From: Cryptomeria japonica
Lineage: Eukaryota > Streptophyta > Pinopsida > Cupressales > Cupressaceae
NCBI RefSeq assembly: GCF_030272615.1
Contig: NC_081414.1
Span: forward strand, 339,554,502 to 339,618,501
Direction of reading: 5' to 3'
Length of the DNA: 64,000 nucleotides
Shown here: positions 45,538-56,693 of the stretch, piece after piece
Layout of the letters: each line of letters begins with the position of its first letter
How positions within the stretch are numbered: the first letter of the stretch is position 1
The notes under the pieces: model-generated
What the model was told of the DNA's origin: nothing
The model's database searches: none
Seen by the model: the letters and a program-made list of their open reading frames with translations, nothing else
Program-made: the position numbers and the translations under genes

Positions 45538-48500
45538 ACTACTACAGGTTCTTCATTGCAGTGGATAGTTGACTTGGGTGCCTCTTATCACATGGATTCT
45601 ACAAAAGAGCAGTTTTCTTCATTGGAGCCATCTAAGGTACCTCACATTTATATAGGTGATGAAACACAAGTAGAGGTTGAAGGGAAAGGTTCAGTTGACA
45701 TGGATGATGGAAAATTTGAGAATGTTCTTTATGTTCCTAGCTTGTCTACCAACCTTCTCTCTATCTACCAAATCACTCACTATGGGAATGGGAAAAAGGT
45801 TGAGTTTACACCTGCCTCAATTGTGGTAAAGGAACTTGATGATGATGCCTTGGTAGCAGTGGGACAAGTCAATGACAACTCAAGGCTTTATTCATTCTCC
45901 CACTTTTTTCCAAGTTCTCCTTCTAGGGCCTTGCTTACTCATTCAAATTCAAAAAGTAAGTTATGGCATGAGCGGTTTGGTCACCTCAACTACCGCTATC
46001 TTCAATAGCTCAACACTAAAGACATGGTCACAGGTCTACCTCAAATCAGTTTTTTAGAGGGTATATGTTTAGGTTGTTCTATGGGCAAGCATCCCGAGGA
46101 GAAGTTTGATAAGGGGAAAGCTTGGAGAGCTTTGGAAGTTCTTCAACTTGTTCACAGCAATGTAGCAGGTCCGTTTCCAGCACCTTCATTTAGTAAGGCC
46201 CGCTATGTCCTCACCTTCATTGATGACTACTCCCACTTCACTTGGGTCTACCTTCTCATTCATAAGAGTGAAGTATTTGACAGATTTCAAAACTTCAAGA
46301 CTCGTGTGGAGAAGCAATCCGGGAAAGTGGTCAAGATTCTTCGTATAGATAATGGAAGGGAATATGTGAACAAGAGACTTGAGGATTTTTGTACATTTGA
46401 GGGGATTGATCTTCAACATTTTGTTGCATACACTCCACAACAGAACAAAGTTGCAGAATGCAAGAATAGTACTCTCAAAGAAATCGCTAGCTATATGATA
46501 CATGCATGTTCTCTTGATCCCGCCTTTTGGGCAGAGGCTATCAGTTGTGCTACACACATCCAGAATTGGGTTCCTCACAAAGCTTTGCAAGGTATTACTC
46601 CTTTTGAGGCTTGAGCTAGTGGGAAACTGATTGTGAGACATTTTAGAGTCTTTGGGTGTCCAGTAGGGGCTCGCATACCTCCGTAGAAATGCAAGGCATT
46701 GGAACCACAGAGTCGGCCTTGCATATTTGTTGGATATCCTGAGGGTGTTAAGGCATATAGATTGATGGATCCTGAGACACATGAGGTGTTCATTGAGAGG
46801 AGTGTTCACTTTGAGGAAAGCTCTCCTAGCTTAGCCTCTCTACCTCCTCCACCTTCCTCTATTATGGATAGTGATGACAGTGATTCAAATGATGAGACTC
46901 CTTCAACTTCAACTCGTAGGGTTACACCTCCGCAAGGTCCACTTTCTATTGAGGAGTCTCATTCTCCACCTCCACCTAGACCTTATTGGGCTTGACAGAC
47001 ACTTGAGTCAGTGGGTTCTCTTGTTGGGGATCCTTCAGATACACGGAGAACTCAATCACAACATCAGGATCTTCCACATGCATTCATTGCTACCGCTTCT
47101 GATCCATGGACATTTTGGGAAGCATCAGGGGTTCCCGAGTGGGACCAAGCTATGGAGGAAGAGTATAGTTCCTTGATGAGGAACAAAACATGGGATTTAG
47201 TCCATCTCCCTAAGGGGAGAAAGATGGTTCAATGTAAGTGGATCTATCGGACCAAATTTGTAGCAGATGGTAGTGTAGATAAGTATAAGGCTCAGCTTGT
47301 TGCGAAAGGTTTCTCTTAGGTTGCAAGTGTTGATTGTACTGAGACCTTTGCGACCATAGCCAAGATGAACTCAATTTGCTTGACACTTGCTATTGCTGCA
47401 ACTCATGGTTGGGTTGTACATCAGATGGATGCAAAGAGTGCTTTTCTTCATGGGGATCTTGATGAGGAGATTTATATGGAGCAGTCGCAAGGTTTCATCT
47501 AGGATACTTCCTTGCTTTGTAGACTAAGGAAATCTCTCTATGGCCTTAAGGAGGCCCCCAAGGCTTGGTACACCAAGATGGATTCCTTTCTTCTCTCAAC
47601 AAGGTTCACCAGGTGTCATTTTGATCTGAATGTCTACATTTTGTGACATGATGACTCTCACTTGTTACTTGTGCTCTATGTTGATGATTTGATCATTACA
47701 AAGAGTACCACATCCATCATTAGCAAGGTCAAATCTGCTTTGCATGACAGATTTGCAATGACTAACTTGGGTCTTTTGCACTACTTTCTTGAGATAGAGA
47801 TTTCACAGTCACCTTTCAGGATTACACTATCGCAACCCAAGTATGCTTTTGATCTACTTGCATGCTTTCATATGGCTGATTGTAAGCCTACACCGACTCC
47901 CTTTCTTTTAGGAGTCAAGCTTGAGGCCCAGTGTTCTTCTCCACTAGTTGATGTCACATTGTATTGTTAGCTTGTGGGTAGTCTCATCTACTTGACTCAT
48001 ACACGGCCTACCATTTCATTTGCAGTTGGCATGGTTTCCTGCTTCATGCAGGAACCACATGAGCTTCATTAGAAAGCTGCCAAATGCATCCTTCATTACA
48101 TCCAGGGTACACATCACTATGGGATTCGCTATGCAGTAGGCATAGGACCTCGCTTAGTTGGTTACACAGACTCTGATTGGGCTAGCGATCTTGATGATCG
48201 TAAGTCTACTTCAGGTTATAGTTTTCACCTTGGTTCAGGCCCCATTTGTTGGCAGAGCAAGAAGCAACATGCTATTGCTCTCTCTTTGACTGAGGCTGAG
48301 TATCGAGGAGTTGTTAATGTAGTGACTGAGACCATTTCGCTTCAACAGATTCTCACAAAGTTTGGGTTCACCACTCCACGACCGACAGTTCTACATTGCG
48401 ACAATCAGAGTGCTATTGCAATCTTGAAGAACCCAGTCTAGCACTAGTAGACCAAACACATCAAGATCCATATGCACTACATCTGAGAGTTGATTCAGGA

Positions 48501-48639
48501 GCAGGTCATTGATTTGCAGTATTGTCCTACAGCGGAGTAGGTTGCAGACATATTCACCAAACCTTTCATCGAGAGTAAGTTTCAGTAGTTGTGATCTCTC
48601 TTGGGGGTACAGGATGTGTCATTAGGGGGGGTCAACTGA
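45538..48639 (+). pseudogene. C pol: protease, integrase, RT and RNase H (broken)
   Basis: The C frame continues from gag without a shift. The protease reads WIVDLGASYHMD near 45565, with Leu for the usual Ser of Asp-Ser-Gly. In the integrase the first Asp is Asn (VHSNVAGP near 46153), the second is kept in LRIDNGREY near 46340, and Glu stands in KVAECKNS near 46450. RT has QMDAKSAFLHGDLDEEIYM near 47420 and YVDD near 47682. RNase H has YTDSDWASD near 48165 and LTEAEYRGV near 48290. Stops, nearly all from Gln, Arg or Trp codons, include 46006, 46612, 46993, 47317, 47500 and 47968, and a cluster at 48437-48451. The end is TGA 48637-48639. No frameshift was seen in 3.1 kb. Confidence 0.9.
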
Positions 48640-48899
48640 CTTCTCCTTCCTCTCTTATGGGGGGGGACTTTTTCCTCTTTGAGGTTTTGTCCTTCTTCTT
48701 TGAGAGTCTTTTGTACATTCATCTCTCTTTTGGGGAGGAGTTTTTTCCCACTAGATTTTCTCCCTTTCTCTATTTGTGAGAGATTGCATTGCATATTTTT
48801 GCTTGCATTTGCATATTGTACATGGGTACCTATCATGGCCTAGTAGTCGAGACCCATCTTGTAGTGTTGACTTGAGTCTTCATTCCCCTAAGTTGCACT
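48640..48899 (+). other. C 3' untranslated stretch
   Basis: T/G-rich sequence between pol end and polypurine tract; no gene. Confidence 0.6.
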
Positions 48900-48909
48900 T
48901 AAGGGGGGG
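48900..48909 (+). promoter_or_regulatory. C polypurine tract
   Basis: TAAGGGGGGG directly precedes the 3' LTR. Confidence 0.88.
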
Positions 48910-49358
48910 TGGTGGTGTAAATAAATATTCATTATGGATATTATTACACTTTACTTAAGTTAACTTAGGATAATGCATCTCTTTGTAGTTTGGATTTGAG
49001 ATACTTAGGGAAGTGTGCACATAGGGATAAAGCTTGTAGGATAAATTCCACCTTTTGTGGTCTTATTTTGCTATTACACTCCACATTCGGTGGGTCATCC
49101 ACCTCTTGTGGAATATTATATTATTTCTCCTACCTACCCCTAGTATTTCTTACCTACCCTTATTTCTCATTGAGCCACATGTCATGATTGTGTGCTCGTA
49201 CATCCATATGGCCTTGCCTATATAAGCAGGCCTATATTCATTGTATTGGAAATCCAATTGATCATTTGCATATTGATGAGAATACAGTTTGTTCTTGTCA
49301 TTCTTTTGTCTCTCTTTTATACTTTTCATTGTGCCCTTGATCTTGGCAAAATCTCGCA
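48910..49358 (+). repeat. C 3' LTR
   Basis: 449 bp, starting TGGTGGTG and ending CTCGCA; TATA box at 49219-49225. About 21 differences from the 5' LTR by eye. Confidence 0.95.
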
Positions 49359-50113
49359 ATTTTTATTCTACTTAGAAAACCCGATTCTAACTTTACCTCG
49401 ATCAACAATGTCTAAATGTGAATCATCACCCAAGTACACCTTACTTGCATTAAATTCTTCATATTTAGAAAACTAATCTTTATTGGAAATCATATGAAAA
49501 GATGCACCTAAGTCAATTAACCAAGCATCATTACCTGCATGAGTTGCCAAAGCTGCAATAAATGCATCACCATCTTCTTTCTCGAATTGAGAATCAAAAT
49601 CAACCTTTTTGTTTTTCTTCTTATTTTCTTCTTTGCAGTCCTTACGGATGTGACCTGATTTACTACAATTCTAGCAAATAATTTTGGACTTTCTAGGAGA
49701 TTTCGATCTCCCTCTCGATTTGGACTTATCACACTTCTCATTCTTCTTGGCTTTCTCCTTAGGTCTTCCACGAATAGTTAGGGCTTCCTTGGAATTGTGG
49801 GATACCTTCCTTCACATCTCTTCACCAAGTAGGGCACCCACCACATCTTGAGACTTCAAAACAATATAAGTACCACCTATAGCCATAACAAGAGAATCCC
49901 ATGAATCAGACAAAGAACAAAGAAAGATCTAGCATTTCTCCTCTTCATTCATCTTAACACTGACAGATACTAATTGAGCCACCAACATATTAAATGCTTC
50001 TAGGTGGTCTACAACTCGTCCACCCTCTTCCATCTTCAAGCAATACAATTTCTTCCTCAAGAAAATATGATTTAATAAAGCTTCCTCTTGATACATTTCA
50101 CCAAGCTTAGTCC
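49359..50113 (-). pseudogene. A1 piece between C and D (gag and protease)
   Basis: Minus strand, matching A2 at about 36530-37290. It starts with KLGEMYQEEALLN, has the Gag core, the knuckle region near 49665 (one stop in it) and the protease motif LIDLGASFHM near 49515, where Leu replaces the active-site Ser. TAG and other stops are frequent. Its ends are the ATTTT copy of C and the AGTCC copy (50109-50113) of D. Confidence 0.88.
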
Positions 50114-51327
50114 TGTAGCGTCCTAAAATTGCGACACTTGCAATTTCGACTGCATTTTGGTCTTCACGATGGCGACGCAACACGCAACCTGAATGGAGAC
50201 CCTGAAACTTGCTCACGACACCAAAAACTGCATTTTTCAAGTACCCTGGCCTGAACCTCCTTGCACCCTGATGTCCCGGGAGGTGGGACCAGAGCGCCCA
50301 GCGCCCTGGTCCCTCAGGACCAGGGCGCCCAGCGCCCTGGTCCCTGGGTCCTATTTTGGGCCCAGTCTCCTAAGGGGTCTCGGGTCTTTTTGTTTGCAAT
50401 TTGGAAATTAACTTTCCTGGTCGGCCTAAGGTCGGGAAAATCAGTCTATCAGCCCTAATTGACAAGTATATAAACTACATTTTTCTCTCTCATTTAGATA
50501 ACACATACATGATGAAAAAGGCGTGGAAACTATACTCAAGCATTCAAGCATTCAAGCATTCCTTCTAAGTCTCCATTCAAGGCTAAGTGTTGCATTCAAG
50601 ACAAGGATTCAACCATTGAAGAGGAGATCACATACTACTACAACATACAACATACAACATCTAAACCTTCGCACATAAGGATACAAACATCCTTAGAACA
50701 AGGTATTAGTACTTGTTTTACAGTCATTTACATTTACAGCTCTTGCTCATTTCTTGGTTAATTCCAAAACCGGGGTTTGACCTAAAGGCAAACCCCTAAT
50801 CCCTAACCCCCCAATCGTCTTCACTTTTCTGTGTGTAGGTTGTAGGTACGCGGCTGAGATTGAAGATCTGGAATCCTTGTGTAGAGACGAACAGATCCCC
50901 CTTCATTTCACGGATTTTTCAGGGAACCGTGGCACCGGGCGCATCGTCCCGACAACTTTTGCTCAAATTTGCAGGACAGCGCCATATCGACATTTTACTG
51001 CTAATTTCAGGTCCGCAACTTCATACTGTATCCCTATCTCAGTTTATAAAGCGAATCTTTGTCACTTTCTATGCATTCCTAGCTCAATTCTTCTATGCAC
51101 ATTCTTTACAAAAGAGGGTAGCCTTGCTGTCTTAACCCTTGAAACTCATTTAGCATCCAATCTTGCATTGCGTGGGATTGGATCTTGTGGGTTTCAACCC
51201 CTTTTTTGAATGTAAAGTCTCCCCCCTAAGTGAAAACCATCGAATCCTAGTGAACCTCCCTTCTCTCTCCTTGGAGTTGGAAGAGGGGAGAGCAACTAGG
51301 GTTCGATCGCGATTTTTCCACTTTACA
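50114..51327 (+). repeat. D 5' LTR
   Basis: Starts TGTAGCGTCC, has TATATAAA at 50467-50474 and ends TTTACA. It holds an extra 31-bp copy near 50315-50345 that the 3' LTR lacks, and the GGACC-type hairpin near 50932-50950. Confidence 0.95.
50317..50343. repeat. Perfect 11-bp hairpin in D 5' LTR
   Basis: GGACCAGGGCG, loop CCCAG, CGCCCTGGTCC. It is upstream of the TATA box. The equivalent in the 3' LTR has one mismatch and is single. Confidence 0.85.
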
Positions 51328-51330
51328 TTT

Positions 51331-51349
51331 TGGTGAACCCGACGTGAAC
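51331..51349 (+). promoter_or_regulatory. D primer-binding site
   Basis: TGGTGAACCCGACGTGAAC, after a TTT spacer from the LTR. tRNA not assigned. Confidence 0.75.
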
Positions 51350-52500
51350 ATCCTTTCTGATTTTTCATGCTTAGATCTGAAAAAAAAATTGATTACATTT
51401 CCATGTTTGATCTTTTGCAAAATTTTAGAGGTGATTGCATAAAAACCCTAAAATTTCTTTTTAGTAATTAAACTTGTGAAATATTTAATTGTTAATGCTT
51501 GTTTCAGATCTGTCCTTCTATTACAAATTATCAATTCATATCTATGCTTTAATTTTGAAAATTAAGTGGTTAAGTGTCAAAACCCTAATTTTTGAAACCC
51601 TCTTGATCCAACCTTTGTCCGACAATTTCACTGATCAAAACATCTCCAAATCAGTTGTAACTTTGGATTCCGCAATAAAATCACAATATCTTTCATCCCT
51701 GAAAATTTGGAAAAAAGTTGCGAGGACCGTGGCGTCGAGCGCCATCGTCCCCGACATTTTTTCCGAAATTTCGGGAGCAAGATCTCACTGTATTTTTCTG
51801 CTAAAATCCAGAATTTTGGCTGATTTTATCAATTTTAACACCTTCAAAATTACAGTCAAAGTTGGTCTTGTAATTGCTTGGATTAAGGCTTTTAAACATT
51901 CAAAAATCATTGAAACTGAAATTTTGTGTCAAAATTGTGTTCTTACTGTCCTAAATCTGAAAAGTGCGTTAACATTCATTAAAATTTTTAGTGCTTTATT
52001 CAAATTCTTGCATTTTGTGACTTTTGAAATTAAGTGCTTAATTACAACAACTTTGATTTCCGCTTTCAAAATTGAATTTTGCGTGAAATTGAGTCAATTT
52101 TTAAATTTCAAAATTTGCATTGCTCTTGACATTCCCTCTAAAATCATAAAATTCAAAATTTCAGTTTCCCTCTCTTTTTCAAAATTCAAATTTTGCATTT
52201 TTCGACAATCTGGGTAGGGTTCAATTTTGAGATTGCAACTTTAATTTGGCCTATCTACAGATCGTAAAATCACTCAATTTTTTCAGATTGGCTTTAAAAT
52301 CATCATACCTTTCATCCCTGCAAATTTCGAAAAAAGTTGCAAGGACCGTGTTGCACTCCGAGCGCCACGGTCCCGGACATTTTTTCCGAAATTTCGGGAG
52401 ACTGTCGTGATTGCATTTAACAGCTTAAATCCAGAAGATTGGCTGATTTTACTGAAAATTGCTACCTCTAAAATCAAAATTTTCTCTCCTTCTCTAGTGC
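51350..52500 (+). other. D leader with a duplicated hairpin segment
   Basis: An AT-rich leader. A ~125-bp segment occurs twice (about 51700-51830 and 52318-52452), each with a GGACC...GGTCC/GTCC hairpin (51724-51750 and 52343-52373) followed by a shared ACATTTTTTCCGAAATTTCG. A 242-codon frame at 51489-52217 spans it, but its composition is that of AT-rich leader DNA, so I do not call it a gene. Confidence 0.7.
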
Positions 52501-55422
52501 ATGAGTTTTACAACAATAAGCCCTACTTACACTATTCCCGTTAGACGAAGCCGTAGAATTAAGTCTTTCCGAGGTTTAACTACTGAGGAGATGGAACCTA
52601 ATTTGAATAGCCTTTTTAACGAGGACAGGGGTAATTCCTCTAATCCTCCTAATGATGAAGAAGCTCTCCATGAGGTTTCTGTAGAACAAATTTCAAAATT
52701 GGATAACCAATTTGACGATTTTCACCAATGGATGTCTCATGAGTACCCTGATAGTCAAGCTCTTCCTTTAATTGAGGGTCTAAAACGTATGCTTCAAAGT
52801 GATAAGAATGGAATTGATATTTTGCGTGGTATTTCACACATTGTGGATTCGAATGTGATGCCTATGAAGAGTTGTGCCGAAACTTTAGGTTATACACAAC
52901 CTCCTACACGAGTCAATCATTCTATTCCTTTGATGACTTCTATTGCTAGCATACCTACCTTTACATCAAACATAATGGCTACTTCTACACAAGACATTCC
53001 TCTTGTGATCACTAGTCATGGGGGCAATCCTTCCTTTTCAATTAACCCTCTTCCTTCATTCAATCCGACTTCTTCATTCACTCCTTCAATGAGCGTTCCT
53101 ATTACATCTCCGCAAATGAACATGACGCAAGGGGGCAATTCATTTAATCATTCCATTCCTCCTTGTAGTGTTCCTCCTGTCCAATCATCTCCTATGACTA
53201 ATTATCATAGGGTCCCACCACCTTACTCTTTACCTTTTTTCAATAACATAACACCTCCATCTCAATCTAACACATCTAATATGAACTCTTCGACTGAAGC
53301 GACCATTAACAATCTTGCACAAACTGTCTCTTCTTTACAGCAAAAAATTGCCTCTATGAATCAATCTAAGTTTAGTGTGCCCACATTTAATGTTGTGAGC
53401 CCACTTTCTCTTGACATTGTTCGAGCTATTCCCCCTAAACATGTTGAAATTCCACATTTGGAACTTTATAATGGTAAAGGTGATCCTCTAACACATGTTA
53501 AGACTTTTCAAACAATTTGTACTGATTTTGCTTATGACCCAAGGTTGCTTGCAAAACTATTCACTAGAACATTAAGAGACAAAGCCCTACAATGGTATTT
53601 CTCGTTGCCTTCCTATTCTATTACTTCTTTCGAACAACTTGCAAATGCTTTCATTCAACAATTTCAAAACAATATAAGTCCTAAAGTTACTTTGATTGAT
53701 TTAATGCATTGTAAACAAGGTGTTAAAGAAAAAGTGACTGATTTCATTGGTAGATATAAGCATTTGTATGCTCAAATTTCTTTTCCAGTGCCTGACAATG
53801 ATATTCAAAGAATCTTTATTTCTAATTTACAAAAAGATATTCGAGACAAACTTTTGTTTTCTGAGTTTACTTCTTTCCAACAGTTGTGTGCAACTCTTCA
53901 CAATTATCAACTGACTGTGAGTCAAATGGAACAATCACATCCTATGGCTCCGAGTGATAAGGGTGATAGCAGTCAACAACCATTTGGGAAGTTTAAATCG
54001 AACAGAGACTCCATCAAATTCAATGAAAACATCATCAACAACAATGTGAATGCAGCATCAGGTGTGCCTCCTATTTCTAAATTTTTCAAGAAAGAAAGAA
54101 AGTATACTCCTTTGAATGAATCATTGCATAGTATTATGAATAAATTATTGGAACAAAATGTGCTTACTCTTCCTCCTATAAGACAAATTGATCCTGCAAA
54201 GATTACTTCACCTTATTTTGATAACAAAGCCTTTTGTCAATTTCATCGTCAGCCTGGGCATGATACTGAAAAATGTTTTTCTTTAAAGGGTAAAATTCAA
54301 GATTTGATTGATAATAATACTATTTCTGTTTCTGGAGTGAATGATAAAGGCAATACATCTGTAGCTCCTCCTAATCAAAATCTTCAGATTTTCACTGATC
54401 CATTACCTTCTCATACTTCTAATGCGATTGAGACTAATGATTCCTCTCTTTCATCTGATGGTCTTGTGTCTATGACTCCAAATGTGATTAACTTTGTAGA
54501 GCAGCAAGAAAACCCTAAAGAACCTTCCATCACATTTGATTCCAATGAAACCATTAGGGCACCTGATGGTCCTTTATACATAGTTGCAAAAGTCAAGAAT
54601 ACACCTTGCCGTGGAGTGCTTATTGATCCTTCGTGCATGGTTAATGTTATTACTGAAGAATTTCTTTTTACTTTGCAATTGAATCAAGTGATTTATGACA
54701 AAACAGATGTGATTGTGAAACTATTTGATGCATTTTCTTCTCCTGCAATTGGTTCTATTACATTGCCTATTGAGGTCTATAACAAATCCCTTGATGTGAA
54801 CTTTGCTATTATTCCATCTTCCAAACAATTTCGTGTGAAGCTTGGCTATCCTTGGCTATCTTCCATGAAAGCTATTGCTTCTCCGATTCATAAGTGTTTG
54901 AAATTTCCCCATAATGGTGAAATTGTTACTGTCAATCATAGCCTCTTTAAACCAGCTGAAAGAACCTCTAGTGTTCCTCTTGATTACTTTTGGCCTAAAC
55001 AATTCCAATCCCTTCCTCCGCGAAGTGATCATCTTTTCAAATCTTATCAAAAGTGGAAAACAGATATGATCCTATCTTTAAGTGAACCTAGAACACCTAA
55101 ACTTGACATTCCTATCATTCTTGAGAAGGAAGTTCTTCCTTTGAAAGATAAAACTAATGTCTTTCCTCAAGAAGATTCCCAACCCATCCCTATGGATGTG
55201 ACTATGTCTATGTCTAATAAAATTCCTACAAGTAGACCTATACCTCCTCGTCATGATGGACTTGGTCTCCTTCCTAAACCAAAAATTCCTCCTTTATATG
55301 GAGCAGTTCCTCCTCCTTCCTTTTATAGAGAGAAGAGACTTTCTTCTTCTCCTATTATTCAGCCTAAGAGACCACAACCTAAACACCCAAGTGATAAGGA
55401 TGAGAACATTCCTCCTCCTTAA
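52501..55422 (+). CDS. D Gag-protease polyprotein, 973 residues, intact frame
   Basis: The only long open retroelement frame in the window. Residues 1-300 are Ser/Pro/Asn-rich and start with a basic patch (VRRSRRIKS). The Gag core lies at about 320-480: LELYNGKGDPLTHVKTFQ, ALQWYFSLPSYSITSF, VTDFIGRYKHLYAQI. A knuckle variant CQFHRQPGHDTEKC is at about 579-592. The retropepsin-like part starts near 695 (GPLYIVAKV), but the active site reads LIDPSCMVN, Asp-Pro-Ser instead of Asp-Thr/Ser-Gly, then KLGYPWLSSM near 780. The Pro-rich tail ends at TAA 55420-55422. There is no RT. Gag would build particles and package D RNA; whether the protease can act is doubtful. Confidence 0.85.
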   Translation: MSFTTISPTYTIPVRRSRRIKSFRGLTTEEMEPNLNSLFNEDRGNSSNPPNDEEALHEVSVEQISKLDNQFDDFHQWMSHEYPDSQALPLIEGLKRMLQSDKNGIDILRGISHIVDSNVMPMKSCAETLGYTQPPTRVNHSIPLMTSIASIPTFTSNIMATSTQDIPLVITSHGGNPSFSINPLPSFNPTSSFTPSMSVPITSPQMNMTQGGNSFNHSIPPCSVPPVQSSPMTNYHRVPPPYSLPFFNNITPPSQSNTSNMNSSTEATINNLAQTVSSLQQKIASMNQSKFSVPTFNVVSPLSLDIVRAIPPKHVEIPHLELYNGKGDPLTHVKTFQTICTDFAYDPRLLAKLFTRTLRDKALQWYFSLPSYSITSFEQLANAFIQQFQNNISPKVTLIDLMHCKQGVKEKVTDFIGRYKHLYAQISFPVPDNDIQRIFISNLQKDIRDKLLFSEFTSFQQLCATLHNYQLTVSQMEQSHPMAPSDKGDSSQQPFGKFKSNRDSIKFNENIINNNVNAASGVPPISKFFKKERKYTPLNESLHSIMNKLLEQNVLTLPPIRQIDPAKITSPYFDNKAFCQFHRQPGHDTEKCFSLKGKIQDLIDNNTISVSGVNDKGNTSVAPPNQNLQIFTDPLPSHTSNAIETNDSSLSSDGLVSMTPNVINFVEQQENPKEPSITFDSNETIRAPDGPLYIVAKVKNTPCRGVLIDPSCMVNVITEEFLFTLQLNQVIYDKTDVIVKLFDAFSSPAIGSITLPIEVYNKSLDVNFAIIPSSKQFRVKLGYPWLSSMKAIASPIHKCLKFPHNGEIVTVNHSLFKPAERTSSVPLDYFWPKQFQSLPPRSDHLFKSYQKWKTDMILSLSEPRTPKLDIPIILEKEVLPLKDKTNVFPQEDSQPIPMDVTMSMSNKIPTSRPIPPRHDGLGLLPKPKIPPLYGAVPPPSFYREKRLSSSPIIQPKRPQPKHPSDKDENIPPP

Positions 55423-55944
55423 TCTTCTTCACTTCCTACTAAGACTAGACGAAATCGTTCTGCACGTGAATGCCGACGAAAGCGTCGTCTTAGGGATCAA
55501 GCAGCTGCTTCTCAAACTTTGCCATCTCCAAAAACACCTTCAACGAGCATTATTCCATTTTCTCCTCAGCCAGACATTGAGCCTAAATCTCCTAAACATA
55601 AGATGCATGATGGTCTTGATCCTGTGCGAGTTAAAGATCCTATTTTTATAAATCTTGATGATGATATAGATGAAAATGTTATTCATGATGAAAATGTTAC
55701 TCCTCTTGCTTCTGATACTGAATATGAACTTGTTGATGTTGATAACCATTTATCTAATGAATTTTCTAAAGCACTTATCCTAGCTCCTAGACAATAACAA
55801 TGTGGCTCGGAACATGAACATAGCCCTTGTTTGGATCTTGTGATAGCTCCATTTGCTGTGTTGAATGTTCCTCCTCTAGCGTGTTCCCTGCCTTCCCGAA
55901 ACATTGATCAGCAAGATCGGGGGGTAGATGACGTGCTAGACTAG
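55423..55944 (+). pseudogene. Continuation of the D frame beyond two stops
   Basis: The same frame stays open to TAA 55795-55797 and then to TAG 55942-55944. The first stop (55420) and the second fit CAA to TAA. The stretch has a basic RRKRR cluster near 55472 and an acidic DDDIDENV part near 55656. It may be the original C-terminus of the polyprotein. Confidence 0.55.
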
Positions 55945-56669
55945 TTACATTAGCATAGCAGATTCTCTCCTCCTCTCTTGTGTTACTTCTTCTATATGTT
56001 ATTCTCATTCTTCTATTTGTTGTCCTTAGTGTTGTCTACTTGAGGACGATGCAAAGCATGGAGATCTCTCGATCTCTCTCATGTTGACTCAAAAGACAAA
56101 TGTGTTCCCTTCTTCTAGGTGACCTTCCTTGATTGGGGAATGAAGAACAATTATGCATACATACATATGATATATACATGACTTATCATACAGCATACTG
56201 ACCCCAAGGAAAGCGAAGTCACCTCGTGCTTTGTGTTTTGTGTCTATTATCCTTGGGCTTATCTCACACTTGGGGGCTAAATCCTTGCGATAACGTGCTC
56301 CTTTTCTTTCTCATTCTTATGTATCACTACGTTAAAACAATCACCCCTGGTGAGGCGTGTGCGATCGCTTTAACGTAGGGGGGCATACATCCCGTTCATA
56401 TCTTTTCAAGATACTTGAGAATTTCTTGGCAAATTTAGCTTTGCCTTGAAAATTCTTGATATCTTTCTTGCATGACTCATAGTGAGGGAACCTTACTACT
56501 GACAGTCATGGTTCTCCCTCGTGATCTTCCCTTTTACTTTGTCAATCGAAGTCGTAAGATCCTTAGTCCACTGGGGGCTTGGTGTGTCTTGCCTCCTTGA
56601 CGTGGTGAAAGTTTTTCAATGTTGTTTCCTTGTACTTTACCGGAAGTATGAGCATACATACTCCCGCTA
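55945..56669 (+). other. D 3' untranslated region
   Basis: No gene is seen. This is the place where pol would be expected in an autonomous element; only about 0.7 kb separates the frame from the polypurine tract. Confidence 0.65.
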
Positions 56670-56693
56670 AAGTGGGGGCTAAATGTAGCGTCC
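56670..56693 (+). promoter_or_regulatory. D polypurine tract
   Basis: AAGTGGGGGCTAAA directly before the 3' LTR. Confidence 0.8.

Larger units (their letters stand above)
20845..49358 (+). mobile_element. Ty1/copia element C, split by element E
   Basis: C has two 449-bp LTRs (20845-21293, 48910-49358) and the duplication ATTTT (20840-20844, 49359-49363) in A1. Its own length is about 6.3 kb; the other 22.2 kb is element E, inserted between the gag and protease codons. LTRs differ at about 21 of 449 positions by eye (about 5 percent). Gag and pol form one frame across the E insertion and are broken by nonsense codons only. The lineage looks like an older plant copia with a Pro/Ser-rich integrase tail. 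Confidence 0.92.

Noticed and set aside
50860-51209. Small frames in both D LTRs (also 57399-57749)
   Set aside because: Repeated because the LTR is repeated; no recognisable protein.
51489-52217. 242-codon plus-strand frame in the D leader
   Set aside because: AT-rich composition, no motif, and it spans a duplicated hairpin segment; likely chance.
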